A stretch of DNA of 64,000 nucleotides from Gp13-AA77 sp035946735 (GCA_035946735.1 DASYYZ010000131.1:3946-67945), one strand, 5' to 3'. Positions 15,972-25,770 are shown, counted from the stretch's first letter. The notes: generated by a model from the letters alone, not told the origin. Program-made: numbers and translations.

Positions 15972-16989
15972 TGGCGACCCTCCTCAGAAGGTGGAAGTCC
16001 GTCAGCATTCGTCCGGTGCCAAGCACCACCGAAGCCAGCGGGTCTTCAGCGATGGACACGGGCAGGCCGGTCTCTTCCCGGATTCGTTTGTCCAGATTCT
16101 TCAGGAGCGCGCCGCCCCCCGTCAGCAGAATGCCGCGATCGGAAATGTCGGCGGAGAGCTCGGGGGGGGTGCGCTCGAGCGCCACCCGAATGGCGTTGAT
16201 GATGGTTGCGACGCAGTCGGCCAGCGCGTCGCGAATCTCCGAGTCATCAATCGCGATCGTCTTAGGAATGCCCTCCAGCAGATGCCGGCCCTTGATCTCC
16301 ATGGTCAGTGGCTTCTCCAGCGGGTAGGCAGAGCCCAGCTCCATCTTGATCTGCTCCGCTGTCCGCTCGCCAATAAGCAGATTGTAACGCCTTTTCAGGT
16401 GTGCCGTAACTGCTTCGTCCATTTCGTTGCCCGCCACCCGCACCGAGCGGCTGTAGACGATGCCGGAAAGGGAAATCACGGCGATGTCCGTGGTGCCGCC
16501 GCCAATGTCGACGATCATCGATCCGGAGGGCTCGGTGATCGGCAGTCCGGCGCCGATCGCCGCCATCATGGCCTGCTCCACCAGGAACACTTCACTGGCT
16601 TTAGCGCGCATCGCCGAGTCCTGTACCGCCCGCTTTTCCACTTGGGTGATCTCGGAAGGCACGCCGATCACAATACGGGGATGGACGAACATCTTGCGGT
16701 TGTGCGCCTTCTGGATAAAGTAGTTCAGCATCTTTTCCGTGACCTTGAAATCGGCAATTACGCCGTCCTTCAAGGGGCGGATCGCCACGATGTTGCCGGG
16801 AGTCCGCCCCAACATCTCCTTGGCCTCGCGTCCTACCGCCTCCACCTGGCCGGAAACCTTGTTGATGGCCACAATCGAAGGCTCATTCACCACAATACCT
16901 TTACCGCGGGCGTAAACAAGCGTATTCGCCGTCCCCAGATCGATCGCGAGGTCGGAGGAAAACATGCTAAAGACAGACCTGAAGTTCAC
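15964..16989 (-). CDS. mreB: Actin-like rod-shape protein MreB
   Basis: 341 aa. Actin-fold phosphate loops are DLGTANTLVY near residue 17 and VDIGGGTTDIAV near 165, with the adenosine motif LTGGGALL near 288. It polymerises under the membrane and positions cell-wall synthesis. It is the first gene of mreB-mreC-mreD. The start is GTG at 16989 (MNFRSVFSMFSSDLAID); an ATG at 16965 is also possible. No mrdA/rodA follows. Confidence 0.95.
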   Translation of the reverse strand: MNFRSVFSMFSSDLAIDLGTANTLVYARGKGIVVNEPSIVAINKVSGQVEAVGREAKEMLGRTPGNIVAIRPLKDGVIADFKVTEKMLNYFIQKAHNRKMFVHPRIVIGVPSEITQVEKRAVQDSAMRAKASEVFLVEQAMMAAIGAGLPITEPSGSMIVDIGGGTTDIAVISLSGIVYSRSVRVAGNEMDEAVTAHLKRRYNLLIGERTAEQIKMELGSAYPLEKPLTMEIKGRHLLEGIPKTIAIDDSEIRDALADCVATIINAIRVALERTPPELSADISDRGILLTGGGALLKNLDKRIREETGLPVSIAEDPLASVVLGTGRMLTDFHLLRRVAIE

Positions 16990-17025
16990 GCCCAGAGCGA
17001 CTCCGTACTAAATGGTAAAAAAACT

Positions 17026-17054
17026 ATTCTTGACTAACCATCCTACCCGGTCAA
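17026..17054 (-). promoter_or_regulatory. Predicted sigma-70 promoter of mreBCD
   Basis: On the minus strand TTGACC (17049-17054) is followed by a 17-base spacer and AAGAAT (17026-17031), four of six matches to the -10 consensus. It lies about 37 bases before the GTG start of mreB. Confidence 0.5.
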
Positions 17055-17217
17055 GGCAATTTCGGAAACTCCGCCTCGCGCTCTGAGGTTCGGAACTGGA
17101 ACCCACAGGCGACTCGTGACGAAGTTACGAGCAACCGCTTGTCGTGATGGGCTCGCGCGGCGAGCGGTCTGAGCCTGAAACCGAGCCCGAATTTCAAGAC
17201 TCAAATAAGCTGGACCC

Positions 17218-17754
17218 ATGCAGATTCGCGCACTAGCCGAAGAGGACGCCGACGCATACTGGCACTTACGCCTCGAGGCTTTGGAAACAGTACCTCAAGC
17301 CTTCGGCGAATCGGCGGAAGAACACCGGGCCTCTACACCGGCCTCGGTCGCGGCGCGCCTGGCATCCGGCAGGGCGGCTGGCAATTTCGTCTTAGGGGCG
17401 TTTGAAGCAGGGAGGCTGGTCGGCACGGTGGGATTCGCACGCCGTCAGAATATGAAGGAGAGCCACAAGGGCTTGATCTGGGGCGTGTACGTCACAGCGG
17501 AATGGCGCTCGAAAGGAGTTGGCCGGGCTCTGTTCGTGGAACTCCTGAGGAGGCTTCGCTCCGTGCCGGGTCTCACGCAGGTGACGCTCACCGTCGCTAC
17601 GGGACAGACCGCCGCCAAGCAGCTTTATTCGACACTCGGCTTCAGGACCTACGGTTTCGAGCCTCGGTCGCTAAGAGTCGGCGAAGTCTATCTCAACGAA
17701 GATCTGATGATCTTGAATCTGGAAACAATAGGCGAGACGAGAGCTCAACGCTAG
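17218..17754 (+). CDS. GNAT-family N-acetyltransferase
   Basis: 178 aa spanning a single GNAT fold. The acetyl-CoA pyrophosphate loop is seen as V-x-x-x-x-RSKGVGRAL near residues 92-106, followed by the C-terminal strand motif LTVATGQTAAKQLYSTLGFRTYG. It transfers an acetyl group from acetyl-CoA to an amine; the substrate is unknown. It lies 6 bases before the next gene and may be co-transcribed with it. Confidence 0.85.
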   Translation: MQIRALAEEDADAYWHLRLEALETVPQAFGESAEEHRASTPASVAARLASGRAAGNFVLGAFEAGRLVGTVGFARRQNMKESHKGLIWGVYVTAEWRSKGVGRALFVELLRRLRSVPGLTQVTLTVATGQTAAKQLYSTLGFRTYGFEPRSLRVGEVYLNEDLMILNLETIGETRAQR

Positions 17755-17760
17755 AACACA

Positions 17761-18447
17761 ATGTGCGCTTCATGCAGCCCCCATTGCCATTCTCGTGCTA
17801 GGCGTCGGCTGACATCACTTGCCTGGCTGCTGGTTCTCCCGGACTGCACCGGCCTTTCTGGCGCCTTGCCGCCTGCGCCAGACTCCGAACCGCTGTCTTC
17901 CTTCGAACAGGACGTGATCACGGAGATAAATGCGGCGCGCGCCCATCCGGACTCCTACGCTTCACTGCTCGAAACCTGGAGACCCTTTTACCAGGGACGC
18001 CGCATCGTCGTACCTCACGACGGAATCGAGGAGGTCGAGCTTACTGAAGAAGGTTTGGCTGGTCTCGATGAAGCCATCAAGGTACTGCGCACAACCCATC
18101 CTTTATCGACGCTGCTGGTTTCCGATGCCTTGTGCCGCTCCGCCCGAGACCTCGTCGAAACCCAGGGTCCCACCGGACAGGTGGGCCACATCGCTCCTGA
18201 CGGCAGTGATCCGATGGCGAGGGCGCGCCGTTACTTTCCCAAACCGAAGTTGATTGGCGAAGCGATCAGCTATGGACGCGAGGGCGGCAAGGACGTTATC
18301 CGGCATCTGCTGGTGGACGACGGGGTCAAGGATCGCAGCCACCGCAAGAACCTGCTCGATCCACGTTTCCGCTTTGTCGGCGTCGCTTGCGGTCCGCATA
18401 CCGTCTACGGCACCATGTGCGTCATTGATCTGGGTGTGCAGTTCTAA
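17761..18447 (+). CDS. CAP-domain (SCP/PR-1-like) secreted protein
   Basis: 228 aa. The N-terminus has a basic stretch and a hydrophobic segment (LTSLAWLLVLPDCTGL) that could be a signal peptide with a lipobox-like Cys. The CAP domain follows: INAARAHPDSYASLL near the start, LCRSARDLVETQG, then GHIAPDGSDPMARARRYF and SHRKNLLDPRFRFVGVACG. Bacterial CAP proteins are extracellular; their activities are mostly unknown. Start ATG 17761 is close behind the GNAT stop. Confidence 0.8.
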   Translation: MCASCSPHCHSRARRRLTSLAWLLVLPDCTGLSGALPPAPDSEPLSSFEQDVITEINAARAHPDSYASLLETWRPFYQGRRIVVPHDGIEEVELTEEGLAGLDEAIKVLRTTHPLSTLLVSDALCRSARDLVETQGPTGQVGHIAPDGSDPMARARRYFPKPKLIGEAISYGREGGKDVIRHLLVDDGVKDRSHRKNLLDPRFRFVGVACGPHTVYGTMCVIDLGVQF

Positions 18448-18618
18448 GTTTGCGTAGCGCGTGATCCGGATCGCCACCTATCGGGTGCGGTGGTAACCTT
18501 GTAAAGTCGGGACCACATTATTAGGGTGGGTCCTGTCTTGGTTCAGCCAACGTGTGTGCAGTGCTGCGCCTGACTCGCTTCAGCGAGCCAGCAGCGATGG
18601 TTGCGGGGTTCATCAAGC

Positions 18619-19644
18619 ATGGATCGACGGGCCTTCATTCTTCTCGCCGCCGGTTTGGCGGGGTCGGCGAAAGCTCTTCGCGCTGACCACCACGTGATTT
18701 CGTCGGATCCTCTCGAAGTGGAGTCCGACTTGGCATCTCTGGCCGGACGCTACACGACTTTGGAAGACTTCTACGTTCGCAATCACTACCGGGCCCCGGA
18801 ACCGGCCGGGACGCCGCTACTCACTATCGAAGGCGAAGTGGCGAAGCCATGCCGGCTTGAGACATCCGATTTGAATCGGTTGGCAAACCGCGAGCTTGGC
18901 GCGGTGCTCGAGTGTGCCGGGAACCCGGTTGGTACCCGGGTCCTGGCCAGTAATGGGGACTGGAGCGGCTGGAGCTTCGCCGATACCCTGGGCCTGGCTC
19001 AGCCGGCAAAAACTGCGAGCTACGTTCATCTTTTCGGCAGGGACGGCTACGCCCGAAGCGTCGATCTCGAGCGCGTAATGAGTGACGGGATGCTGGCCAG
19101 GAGCCTGAATGGACGGCCTCTGGGGCAGAATCACGGGACGCCTTGGCGCGCACTTTTCCCTGGCTGGTACGGAATGGATTCCGTGAAATGGCTGGAGCGA
19201 ATCGTTGTCTCAACGGACCCTCTGCCAGCGGTGGGAACCGCCTATCTGGAAGCGAGGAAGGCTGCCAACGGGCAGGTGGCGCTCCAACCGCTGCCACGGA
19301 TGCAGGTGAAATCGGTGATCGTCTCTCCCGTTAGCGGCAGTGTTGTGAACCGCGGGAAGATCGAGGTGCGCGGGCTGGCGTGGACCGGCGAAGGCACTAT
19401 CTCCGGGGTCGAGGTCAGCTCTGACGGTGGAGTGCATTGGAGCGCGGCTTTCCGGGATCCTGGGGGGCGTTACGAGTGGACCCCATGGCGATGCCTGGTC
19501 GATCTGACAAAGGCCGGCGCCGTCGAATTGACCTGCCGGGCCACGGATAGCCGGGGCCGCACTCAGCCTGAAAAACGTGAGGCGGCGCGCCTCGATGGCT
19601 ACGCCAATAATTGGTATCATCGCGTTCGCTGCGTCGTGGTCTGA
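18619..19644 (+). CDS. Sulfite-oxidase-family molybdopterin oxidoreductase
   Basis: 341 aa from the ATG at 18619. It has a twin-arginine-like leader (MDRRAFILLAAGLAGSA). The oxidoreductase molybdopterin-binding domain contains the conserved cofactor-ligand Cys in GAVLECAGN (C99). A C-terminal Mo-co dimerisation domain (about 235-330) has SGVEVSSDGGVHWSAA. Family members oxidise sulfite or reduce methionine sulfoxide in the periplasm; the substrate is unresolved. A further upstream TTG would add six residues. Two downstream genes follow closely, 9 bases and then a 4-base overlap, so it probably heads an operon. Confidence 0.85.
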   Translation: MDRRAFILLAAGLAGSAKALRADHHVISSDPLEVESDLASLAGRYTTLEDFYVRNHYRAPEPAGTPLLTIEGEVAKPCRLETSDLNRLANRELGAVLECAGNPVGTRVLASNGDWSGWSFADTLGLAQPAKTASYVHLFGRDGYARSVDLERVMSDGMLARSLNGRPLGQNHGTPWRALFPGWYGMDSVKWLERIVVSTDPLPAVGTAYLEARKAANGQVALQPLPRMQVKSVIVSPVSGSVVNRGKIEVRGLAWTGEGTISGVEVSSDGGVHWSAAFRDPGGRYEWTPWRCLVDLTKAGAVELTCRATDSRGRTQPEKREAARLDGYANNWYHRVRCVVV

Positions 19645-19653
19645 GGGACTGTC

Positions 19654-20496
19654 TTGACTCGATCACTCCTCCACTTTGCCGGCCTGCTCGCCATGGCCAG
19701 CGCTTTGGCAGCATCTACCTGGAGCCTGCTGCCGTCATCGGAGACTCGATCTATCAAGTATGACGGATCTGATTGGCATCTGAAGGGCGAGGGCGTCGTT
19801 TGCTGTCCGTGTGCGGTTCCGTGTCCTTGCCGCACGAACGGTCCGGCGACATACGGACACTGTGAGGCCACCCTGTACCTTCGCATCAAGGAAGGACGCT
19901 ATGCCGCCACCAGCCTCGACGGGATGGACGTTGTTGACACGGGCGGCGCCTGCTCGATGAGCTATGAAAAGCTTTCGGCGCTCTATTTTGACCGCCCTGC
20001 CACGCCGGAGCAGCGCACGGCCTTCATGAAGCTGGTCAGCAGCTTTTCACCGGGCAAAACAGCGGATTTCCCTTACGTTCGGATCGTTGCGATGCAAGTG
20101 CGTGCCGCCGGCGGCCTTCAGTTCGCCGTCATGATCCCGGGCGTGCTCGAGATGCAGGTCGACCGGAATTGGGGCCGGTCCCAGCCGCCGATGGCGATGA
20201 GCGCCGGGGCTGATCCTTTTTCCAACCTGCTTCAATATGCCGAGAACATCCGCTACAAGATGCATGATCCTGCGGCAAACCTGGATTTCGATTACAGCCG
20301 CCGCCAGGCGAACTATCGCGCCGTCGACCTTGACGCGAGCCAGTACCGGACCCAGTCGATGTTGATTCAATTTGAAGACGGGCGTGGATGGTTTAACGAG
20401 GCGCAATTGCGGTTGATCGAGACTCAAGGCTTGCCGCTTCCGGATCGGGACGGTATTCGGCGGCAGGTGCTGACGCTGAAGCGGGACGCGAAATGA
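19654..20496 (+). CDS. Cys-rich DUF1326-like secreted protein
   Basis: 280 aa with an N-terminal hydrophobic leader and the dense cysteine motif GVVCCPCAVPCPC near residues 46-58, which resembles DUF1326. The spacing suggests a metal site, perhaps copper, but this is inference. The rest is a beta-rich domain. The start is a TTG at 19654, 9 bases after the sulfite-oxidase-like gene; the stop overlaps the next start (ATGA). Partnership with the molybdoenzyme is suggested by the tight spacing. Confidence 0.7.
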   Translation: MTRSLLHFAGLLAMASALAASTWSLLPSSETRSIKYDGSDWHLKGEGVVCCPCAVPCPCRTNGPATYGHCEATLYLRIKEGRYAATSLDGMDVVDTGGACSMSYEKLSALYFDRPATPEQRTAFMKLVSSFSPGKTADFPYVRIVAMQVRAAGGLQFAVMIPGVLEMQVDRNWGRSQPPMAMSAGADPFSNLLQYAENIRYKMHDPAANLDFDYSRRQANYRAVDLDASQYRTQSMLIQFEDGRGWFNEAQLRLIETQGLPLPDRDGIRRQVLTLKRDAK

Positions 20497-22055
20497 GTCT
20501 CTCTCGATCGGCTGCGCTGCTAGCGCTCGGCTTGTTCGCCCTCCGGCCGCCGGTTGCAGCTCAAACTAACCCTCCCGGGGACACCTTGCTGCAAGGCGGA
20601 GTTGAAGCGCTCCAGAAGGGAGACTTCAGCCGCGCCCAGGCTCTCTTCGCGGAGCTGACGAAGCAGCGCCCAACCGCGCAAAACTTGGCTTATCTCGCAA
20701 TGGCTGAGGCAGGGGGTGGAGATCTTACCGGCGCCATCGGTCACTTCAACCAATCCATCGCACTGGGCAACGATGCCCCTGCAATCCATTACAACCTCGG
20801 ACTCGCGTACTTGAGGGACCATCGGAGCAGCGCTGGGATCGCGGAAATGCGCCGGGCCATCACCTTGGATCCGAATTACGGACGCGCGCAGTACGCACTG
20901 GGCGTCGCTCTGCTGGACGCCGGTCAAGCCGGCGAGGGCGCCTCATGCCTCCGGCGGGCATCGGCCCGGCTGCCGAACAGCGCTGAGGTCCGTGCAAATC
21001 TCGTTCGCGCCTACTTTGAAGCAGGCGACACCGCAGCAGCGCTCGCCGCAGTCAAGGAAGCCGGTGACGCGCTCCCTGACGATTCGCGGCTGATGGTGAC
21101 GCTTGCGGATCTGTGCCTCCGTCACGGGCAGTTGCAGCGGGCCCGTTATCTGCTCGAAAACGCCAGCGAGCTGCTGCCTGATGATACGGACGTGAAATTG
21201 ATGCTGGCGAAAGCAAGTCTGCTGGCCGGGGAACCAGCAGAGACGTTGGCAGCCCTCAAAGACGTGCCTTCAGCGGCAGGCAAACCCGGAGAGGTCATGA
21301 TTCTGATGGGCGAGGCGCGCGCCCTCACGGGGAATCTGAGTGTCGCGAAGACCGATATTTCGACCGCAGTGGAAGCCTCGCCGCAAGAACCACGGTACTG
21401 GACTGCGCTCGCCTGGCTCAACCAACTGCAAGGCAGCTACGATATCGCCCTTTGCAGCCTCAGGCAGGCTTGCGGTCTTGACAGCAAGAGCCCGGAAATA
21501 CCTTACCGGATGGCGGTGAGCTATTTCCTGCTCGGGAAATACGGCCAAGCTGCGGCAGCTTGCGAGCATACTCTGCGATTGGACCCAGGCTATGACCGGG
21601 CTCAGCTCCTGTTAGGGCTGAGCGAGCTCCAGCAAAACAACCTTGACGCGGCGCGAGCTTCTCTGGAGCAAGCCGTCCATTTGCAGCCTGTTTCTGACTT
21701 GTACCACCGCGAACTGGGGATCGTGCTGTTCAAGATGGGAGATGTGAGCGGAAGCATGCGAGAGCTCGACGATGCTCTGACAAGAAATCCCAAAGGAGCT
21801 CAGACTTATTACTGGCGGGCTCAGGTATTTGCGCGGCGAGGCGAGCCGCGAAAGGGTATCGCCGATCTCGAAACCGCAACGGCGCTTCAACCAGGCTTTG
21901 CTCCCGCTTACTCTGAATTGGCTCGGCTATACTCGACCATTGGCCAGCGAACGAAGGCGGCCCTTGCCCTCGCGACGCAGAAAAAGATCGAGCAGACTAC
22001 GAAAGCAGACGATCGCAGCCGGTTGCGAAACGACTTAGTCAACCCGCTCCTTTGA
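20493..22055 (+). CDS. Secreted TPR-repeat protein
   Basis: 520 aa with a signal peptide ending at PPVAAQ and about 13 tandem 34-residue TPR units, such as IHYNLGLAYLRDHRSSAGIAEMRRAI and PYRMAVSYFLLGKYGQAAAACEHTL. It is probably a periplasmic or outer-membrane scaffold. Its start overlaps the DUF1326 gene stop, and a second TPR gene follows 19 bases later, so all sit in one probable operon. Confidence 0.85.
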   Translation: MSLSRSAALLALGLFALRPPVAAQTNPPGDTLLQGGVEALQKGDFSRAQALFAELTKQRPTAQNLAYLAMAEAGGGDLTGAIGHFNQSIALGNDAPAIHYNLGLAYLRDHRSSAGIAEMRRAITLDPNYGRAQYALGVALLDAGQAGEGASCLRRASARLPNSAEVRANLVRAYFEAGDTAAALAAVKEAGDALPDDSRLMVTLADLCLRHGQLQRARYLLENASELLPDDTDVKLMLAKASLLAGEPAETLAALKDVPSAAGKPGEVMILMGEARALTGNLSVAKTDISTAVEASPQEPRYWTALAWLNQLQGSYDIALCSLRQACGLDSKSPEIPYRMAVSYFLLGKYGQAAAACEHTLRLDPGYDRAQLLLGLSELQQNNLDAARASLEQAVHLQPVSDLYHRELGIVLFKMGDVSGSMRELDDALTRNPKGAQTYYWRAQVFARRGEPRKGIADLETATALQPGFAPAYSELARLYSTIGQRTKAALALATQKKIEQTTKADDRSRLRNDLVNPLL

Positions 22056-22074
22056 GGCTGAGCTGAGCGCGGTT

Positions 22075-23970
22075 ATGCGTGGAGGTTGCGGGAAGCTGCA
22101 GAACAGGAGAATGCGATCAGTGAAGGAGTTCCCCAAAAGTGCGGGGTTGCTGCTAAGACGGGACGTCGCGGCGTTGATGATCCTCGCGGTTGGGTCCTCT
22201 CTTGCAGGACCATTCTTGTACGCCCTGCAAGTTTCTCCCGGAGCGGAGCCCGGTTTGAAACAGCGAACTCCATCGCCCATGTCTTTGCCGTGCCGCGAGG
22301 CGCAGTCAGCTTCACCGCAGAAAACGGCGGCGGACTACACAGCCCTCGGCCGCGCATTCGTCCAGCAGAAGCGATTTGACTGCGCGACGGCCGCTTTTGA
22401 GGCTGCGCTAGCCCTTGATCCGAAGTCCTGGCAATCCCGATATGCCTTTGCTCTTGCGCGGATGCAGGAAAAGGACTTTGCACGCGCGGCGGAGAATCTG
22501 AAGATTGCGGCCGAACAGGAGCCCGAACGAGCGGAGTTACGGGGCGCGCTGGGAGTCTGCCTGCGTGAGTTGGGGCGGCTGGACGATGCCGCCGAGGAAT
22601 TCAAATCCGCGCTTGCGATTGACCCGGCCCTTGCAAGCACGGCGCTGAATCTCGCCGGAGTCCTGGACGAGCAGAAGCGATACACGGCTGAAGCGTACTA
22701 CCTTGAGAAAGGACTGTCCAACCCAGGCTCAGCGGACCGAGTCAACGATCTACAGCTTGCACTCGCCGCCGCCTACGCGCACGCTGAGAACTACGGCGCT
22801 GCCATTCCCCTGTTTCAGAAACTCTTGGCGTCTTCCCCACTTTCAGCTCGGCTCCATTTTGAACTGGCGAACACTTACGCGCAGAATCAGCAGTTTCAGG
22901 AGGCCGCTGCCGAATACAAGGAGGCCGTGCGCCTCGATCTGGCGAATACGGTGGCATTGCTTTCACTTGGCAAGAGTTTCGTTATGCTGAAACAATACCA
23001 GGCAGCTTTACCTTATCTGCGCGACTATACTCTGCGCGAGCCGAACCAGCCGGACGGCTTTGCCTTGCTGGGCCAGACTCAAAAGGACGTGGGCCGGCTA
23101 CCGGACGCCGAGCAGTCGCTGAAGCGTGCGTTGACATTGGATCCCGGGAGCTACCAGGCTGCTTACAATCTCGGCGTGGTTCTGGAAAGGTCGGGCAGGC
23201 GTGACGAAGCTGTGCAGGAGTTCCGAAGAGCGGAACAGCTCAATCCGCAGGCGGCCGAAGTGGCCTACGAACTCGGTCTTGCGCTCGGAAAGGATAATCA
23301 GCCTGATGCCTCCCGGCAGGAGTTGCAGAGATTTCAGGAGCTGAGGTCTAAACAACAGCAGGCCGCCGCGAGCGGGGACCTTATCAGAAAGGGCAACCGG
23401 CTCGCGCTCGGCGGAGCTTCGGCACAAGCCATCCCGGCCTATCGTGAGGCTCTCAAGCTCGATCCAAGGAATGCGCTCGCGCACTATGACCTGTCGCTCG
23501 CGCTCGCGGCCAGCGGTGATTTACGCGGTGAATGGGAGGAACTCACAGAGGCGCTTCGTCTCGACCCCAATCTGGCCAAAGGACACAACCGGCTCGGACT
23601 ACGGTATTCAGGCTTAGGCAAGATCGATGACGCGGAGAGCGAGTTCAAGACAGCCATCGCAATCGACCCGCGTTACGCGGAGGCTGAGAACAATCTCGCC
23701 GTGCTGTATGGCCGGGAAGGCAAGAATGCGGACGCGGTTGCTCTTCTGCGAAGAGCAGTGAGCGATGATACGGAATACGCGCAGGCGTTCGTGAATCTGG
23801 GCGTGCTGCTGGCTGGCGACGGCCGGTATGGCGAAGCCGAGAAGAGCCTGGACCGCGCCTTGAAACTGGATCCCCGTAATGATTCGGCGCTGAAAGCCCT
23901 GAGCGCATTGAAGGCTGTCGCCATCGATCCCGCAAAGCATACCTCGGGCACACCCATTCGGGAACCCTGA
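22075..23970 (+). CDS. TPR-repeat protein
   Basis: 631 aa. An N-terminal hydrophobic segment (MILAVGSSLAGPFLYAL) serves as signal or anchor, followed by about 14 TPR units that include the canonical FVNLGVLLAGDGRYGEAEKSLDRAL at the end. The start is uncertain: ATG 22075, ATG 22111 or GTG 22120 are all in frame, and the best Shine-Dalgarno sequence (AGGAGA at 22105-22110) favours GTG 22120. It converges on the CRTAC1 gene, a pairing often seen in Acidobacteriota. Confidence 0.85.
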   Translation: MRGGCGKLQNRRMRSVKEFPKSAGLLLRRDVAALMILAVGSSLAGPFLYALQVSPGAEPGLKQRTPSPMSLPCREAQSASPQKTAADYTALGRAFVQQKRFDCATAAFEAALALDPKSWQSRYAFALARMQEKDFARAAENLKIAAEQEPERAELRGALGVCLRELGRLDDAAEEFKSALAIDPALASTALNLAGVLDEQKRYTAEAYYLEKGLSNPGSADRVNDLQLALAAAYAHAENYGAAIPLFQKLLASSPLSARLHFELANTYAQNQQFQEAAAEYKEAVRLDLANTVALLSLGKSFVMLKQYQAALPYLRDYTLREPNQPDGFALLGQTQKDVGRLPDAEQSLKRALTLDPGSYQAAYNLGVVLERSGRRDEAVQEFRRAEQLNPQAAEVAYELGLALGKDNQPDASRQELQRFQELRSKQQQAAASGDLIRKGNRLALGGASAQAIPAYREALKLDPRNALAHYDLSLALAASGDLRGEWEELTEALRLDPNLAKGHNRLGLRYSGLGKIDDAESEFKTAIAIDPRYAEAENNLAVLYGREGKNADAVALLRRAVSDDTEYAQAFVNLGVLLAGDGRYGEAEKSLDRALKLDPRNDSALKALSALKAVAIDPAKHTSGTPIREP

Positions 23971-24004
23971 ACCCTTGCTGCGTCTGGACGCCGGAGTCGA
24001 GGGC

Positions 24005-25729
24005 TTAGCGGGCTCGGTTCGGCTCGCGGACGCGAAGCACCTGATTCGAGGGAATCTTCTCCAGGCGCTGGACGATGCCACTCGGCCATGCAATCTCGAG
24101 CAGTCGCACGACTTTGTCAGCGCCCAATCCGAAATGGACTCGCTTGTCGCTCGCCGAAAGATAGCTGCCCGCGGTACTCACGGTAGCCCATTGCTCGTTC
24201 CCCGACTCACTCACAAGGTGCAGTTGCGCGCCGATGCCGTCGCGATTGCTCTTTGTTCCGATGGTGTCGATCACGAGCCAGCAATTCGCCATGCCTCCCT
24301 GATTGCGGAGTAGCACCGGGGCCTGATCATTACAGTTCACCACCACGTCCACGTTCCCGTCGTTGTCAAAATCACCCACAGCGGCGCCACGCCCGGCCCG
24401 CGGGACCAGAAACGGCGCGCCGCTTTGAGCGGAAACGTCAGCAAATCGCCCATGGGAGTTTCGCAGCAGCAGCAGCGGCTCCAGATAGCGGACGTCCGGT
24501 TCAAGGAGCTGCACCTGGTCAAGCACGTGTCCCTGGGCCACGAAGAGGTCCTTCCATCCGTCGTTATCGTAGTCGATGAACTTGGCCCCCCAACCAGAGT
24601 ATAGCGACGTGATGGCGCCGATACCGCTCGGTCCGCTGGCGTAATCAAACGTGCCCTTCAAATTGCGGTAAAGTGCGTAAGCTTGATTGGACAGCGCATT
24701 GATAAAGACGTCCGTCCATCCGTCGTTATCGTAGTCCTGACAATCGATTCCCATACCGGCAAAAGCATGGCCATTGTCATCGTATGCTAGGCCGCTCGTG
24801 AGGCCGATTTCGGAAAATGTTCCGTTGCGGTTGTTCCTGAAAAGCTGCTGCCCGATGGTGTCGTTTGCCACCGCGACGTCGGGCCAGCCGTCGCGGTCGA
24901 AATCGAGAACGGCCACGCCCAAGCCCTTTCCCGCGGTGGATTGAAAGCCTGACCTGGCCGTCACGTCGGTGAAGGTGCCATCGCCATTGTTTCGATACAG
25001 GACGAAGGTGACCGGTTTGAACTTGTCCGGCGGGCAGTATCCGCGGTAGCCCTGCGGTCCCGTCTTGCCGCAAAAAAGATTGGTTCCGAAGTCCCAGTCC
25101 AAGTATCTCGTTACCAGCAGGTCCAGGCGGCCGTCGCGGTCCATATCGAAGAAACAGGCGCCGCTTGACCATCCGCCGGTCTCGACTCCGGCCCTGGAGG
25201 TAACATCGGTGAACGTGCCGTCGCCGTTGTTGTGATACAGGGCGTTGCGGCCGAAGCTCGTCACGAAGAGGTCCGGATAGCCGTCGTTGTCGTAATCGGC
25301 GACCGCGGCTCCCATGCCGTACCCCTTCCCTACTAGACCCGCCTTTGCCGTGACGTCGGTAAACGTGCCGTTGCCATTATTCCGGTAGAGCCGATTCCAA
25401 TAGGCCCGTTCCGACTTGTCGGGAAGCTTTCCGGCAGGCATCGGATCCTCAATCCTCGCTCCGTTGACAAAGAAAATGTCGAGGTAACCGTCGCCGTCAT
25501 AGTCAAACAGGGCCACGCCGCTCCCCATCGTCTCGATCAGATACTTCTGCGCGGTGCGTGAGGCTCGGTGGACGAACGTGATTCCGCTGCTCGAGGTAAC
25601 GTCTGAGAAGGGGGGCTGGCGAGGGCCGTGCTGTAGACTCTGCGGTGCCAGAACGCTTTTGGCGATGAGCTGCCAAACCTCGGAGAAGCCGGCCGCCCCG
25701 GCCAGTGCCATGAAGGATCTACGATTCAC
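24005..25729 (-). CDS. CRTAC1-family FG-GAP/VCBS repeat protein with ASPIC/UnbV domain
   Basis: 574 aa. It has a twin-arginine-like leader (MNRRSFMALAGAAGF) and then seven calcium-type FG-GAP motifs, among them DYDGDGYLD, DYDNDGYPD, DMDRDGRLD, DFDRDGWPD and DFDNDGNVD, that build a beta-propeller. The C-terminal ASPIC/UnbV domain reads NRDGIGAQLHL...VHFGLGADK. Its role is likely extracellular adhesion or substrate binding; no enzyme activity is known for most members. The start is a GTG at 25729. It is divergent from the FCD regulator gene. Confidence 0.9.
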   Translation of the reverse strand: MNRRSFMALAGAAGFSEVWQLIAKSVLAPQSLQHGPRQPPFSDVTSSSGITFVHRASRTAQKYLIETMGSGVALFDYDGDGYLDIFFVNGARIEDPMPAGKLPDKSERAYWNRLYRNNGNGTFTDVTAKAGLVGKGYGMGAAVADYDNDGYPDLFVTSFGRNALYHNNGDGTFTDVTSRAGVETGGWSSGACFFDMDRDGRLDLLVTRYLDWDFGTNLFCGKTGPQGYRGYCPPDKFKPVTFVLYRNNGDGTFTDVTARSGFQSTAGKGLGVAVLDFDRDGWPDVAVANDTIGQQLFRNNRNGTFSEIGLTSGLAYDDNGHAFAGMGIDCQDYDNDGWTDVFINALSNQAYALYRNLKGTFDYASGPSGIGAITSLYSGWGAKFIDYDNDGWKDLFVAQGHVLDQVQLLEPDVRYLEPLLLLRNSHGRFADVSAQSGAPFLVPRAGRGAAVGDFDNDGNVDVVVNCNDQAPVLLRNQGGMANCWLVIDTIGTKSNRDGIGAQLHLVSESGNEQWATVSTAGSYLSASDKRVHFGLGADKVVRLLEIAWPSGIVQRLEKIPSNQVLRVREPNRAR

Positions 25730-25770
25730 AGAGGCAATCCTGACGGATCATGGTAGCACGAAGGATCATG

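Noticed and set aside
15358..17037. 559-codon plus-strand frame over mreB and mreC
   Set aside because: Antisense to two well-supported genes, with composition typical of a GC-rich shadow (Arg/Ser/Ala), and no domain.
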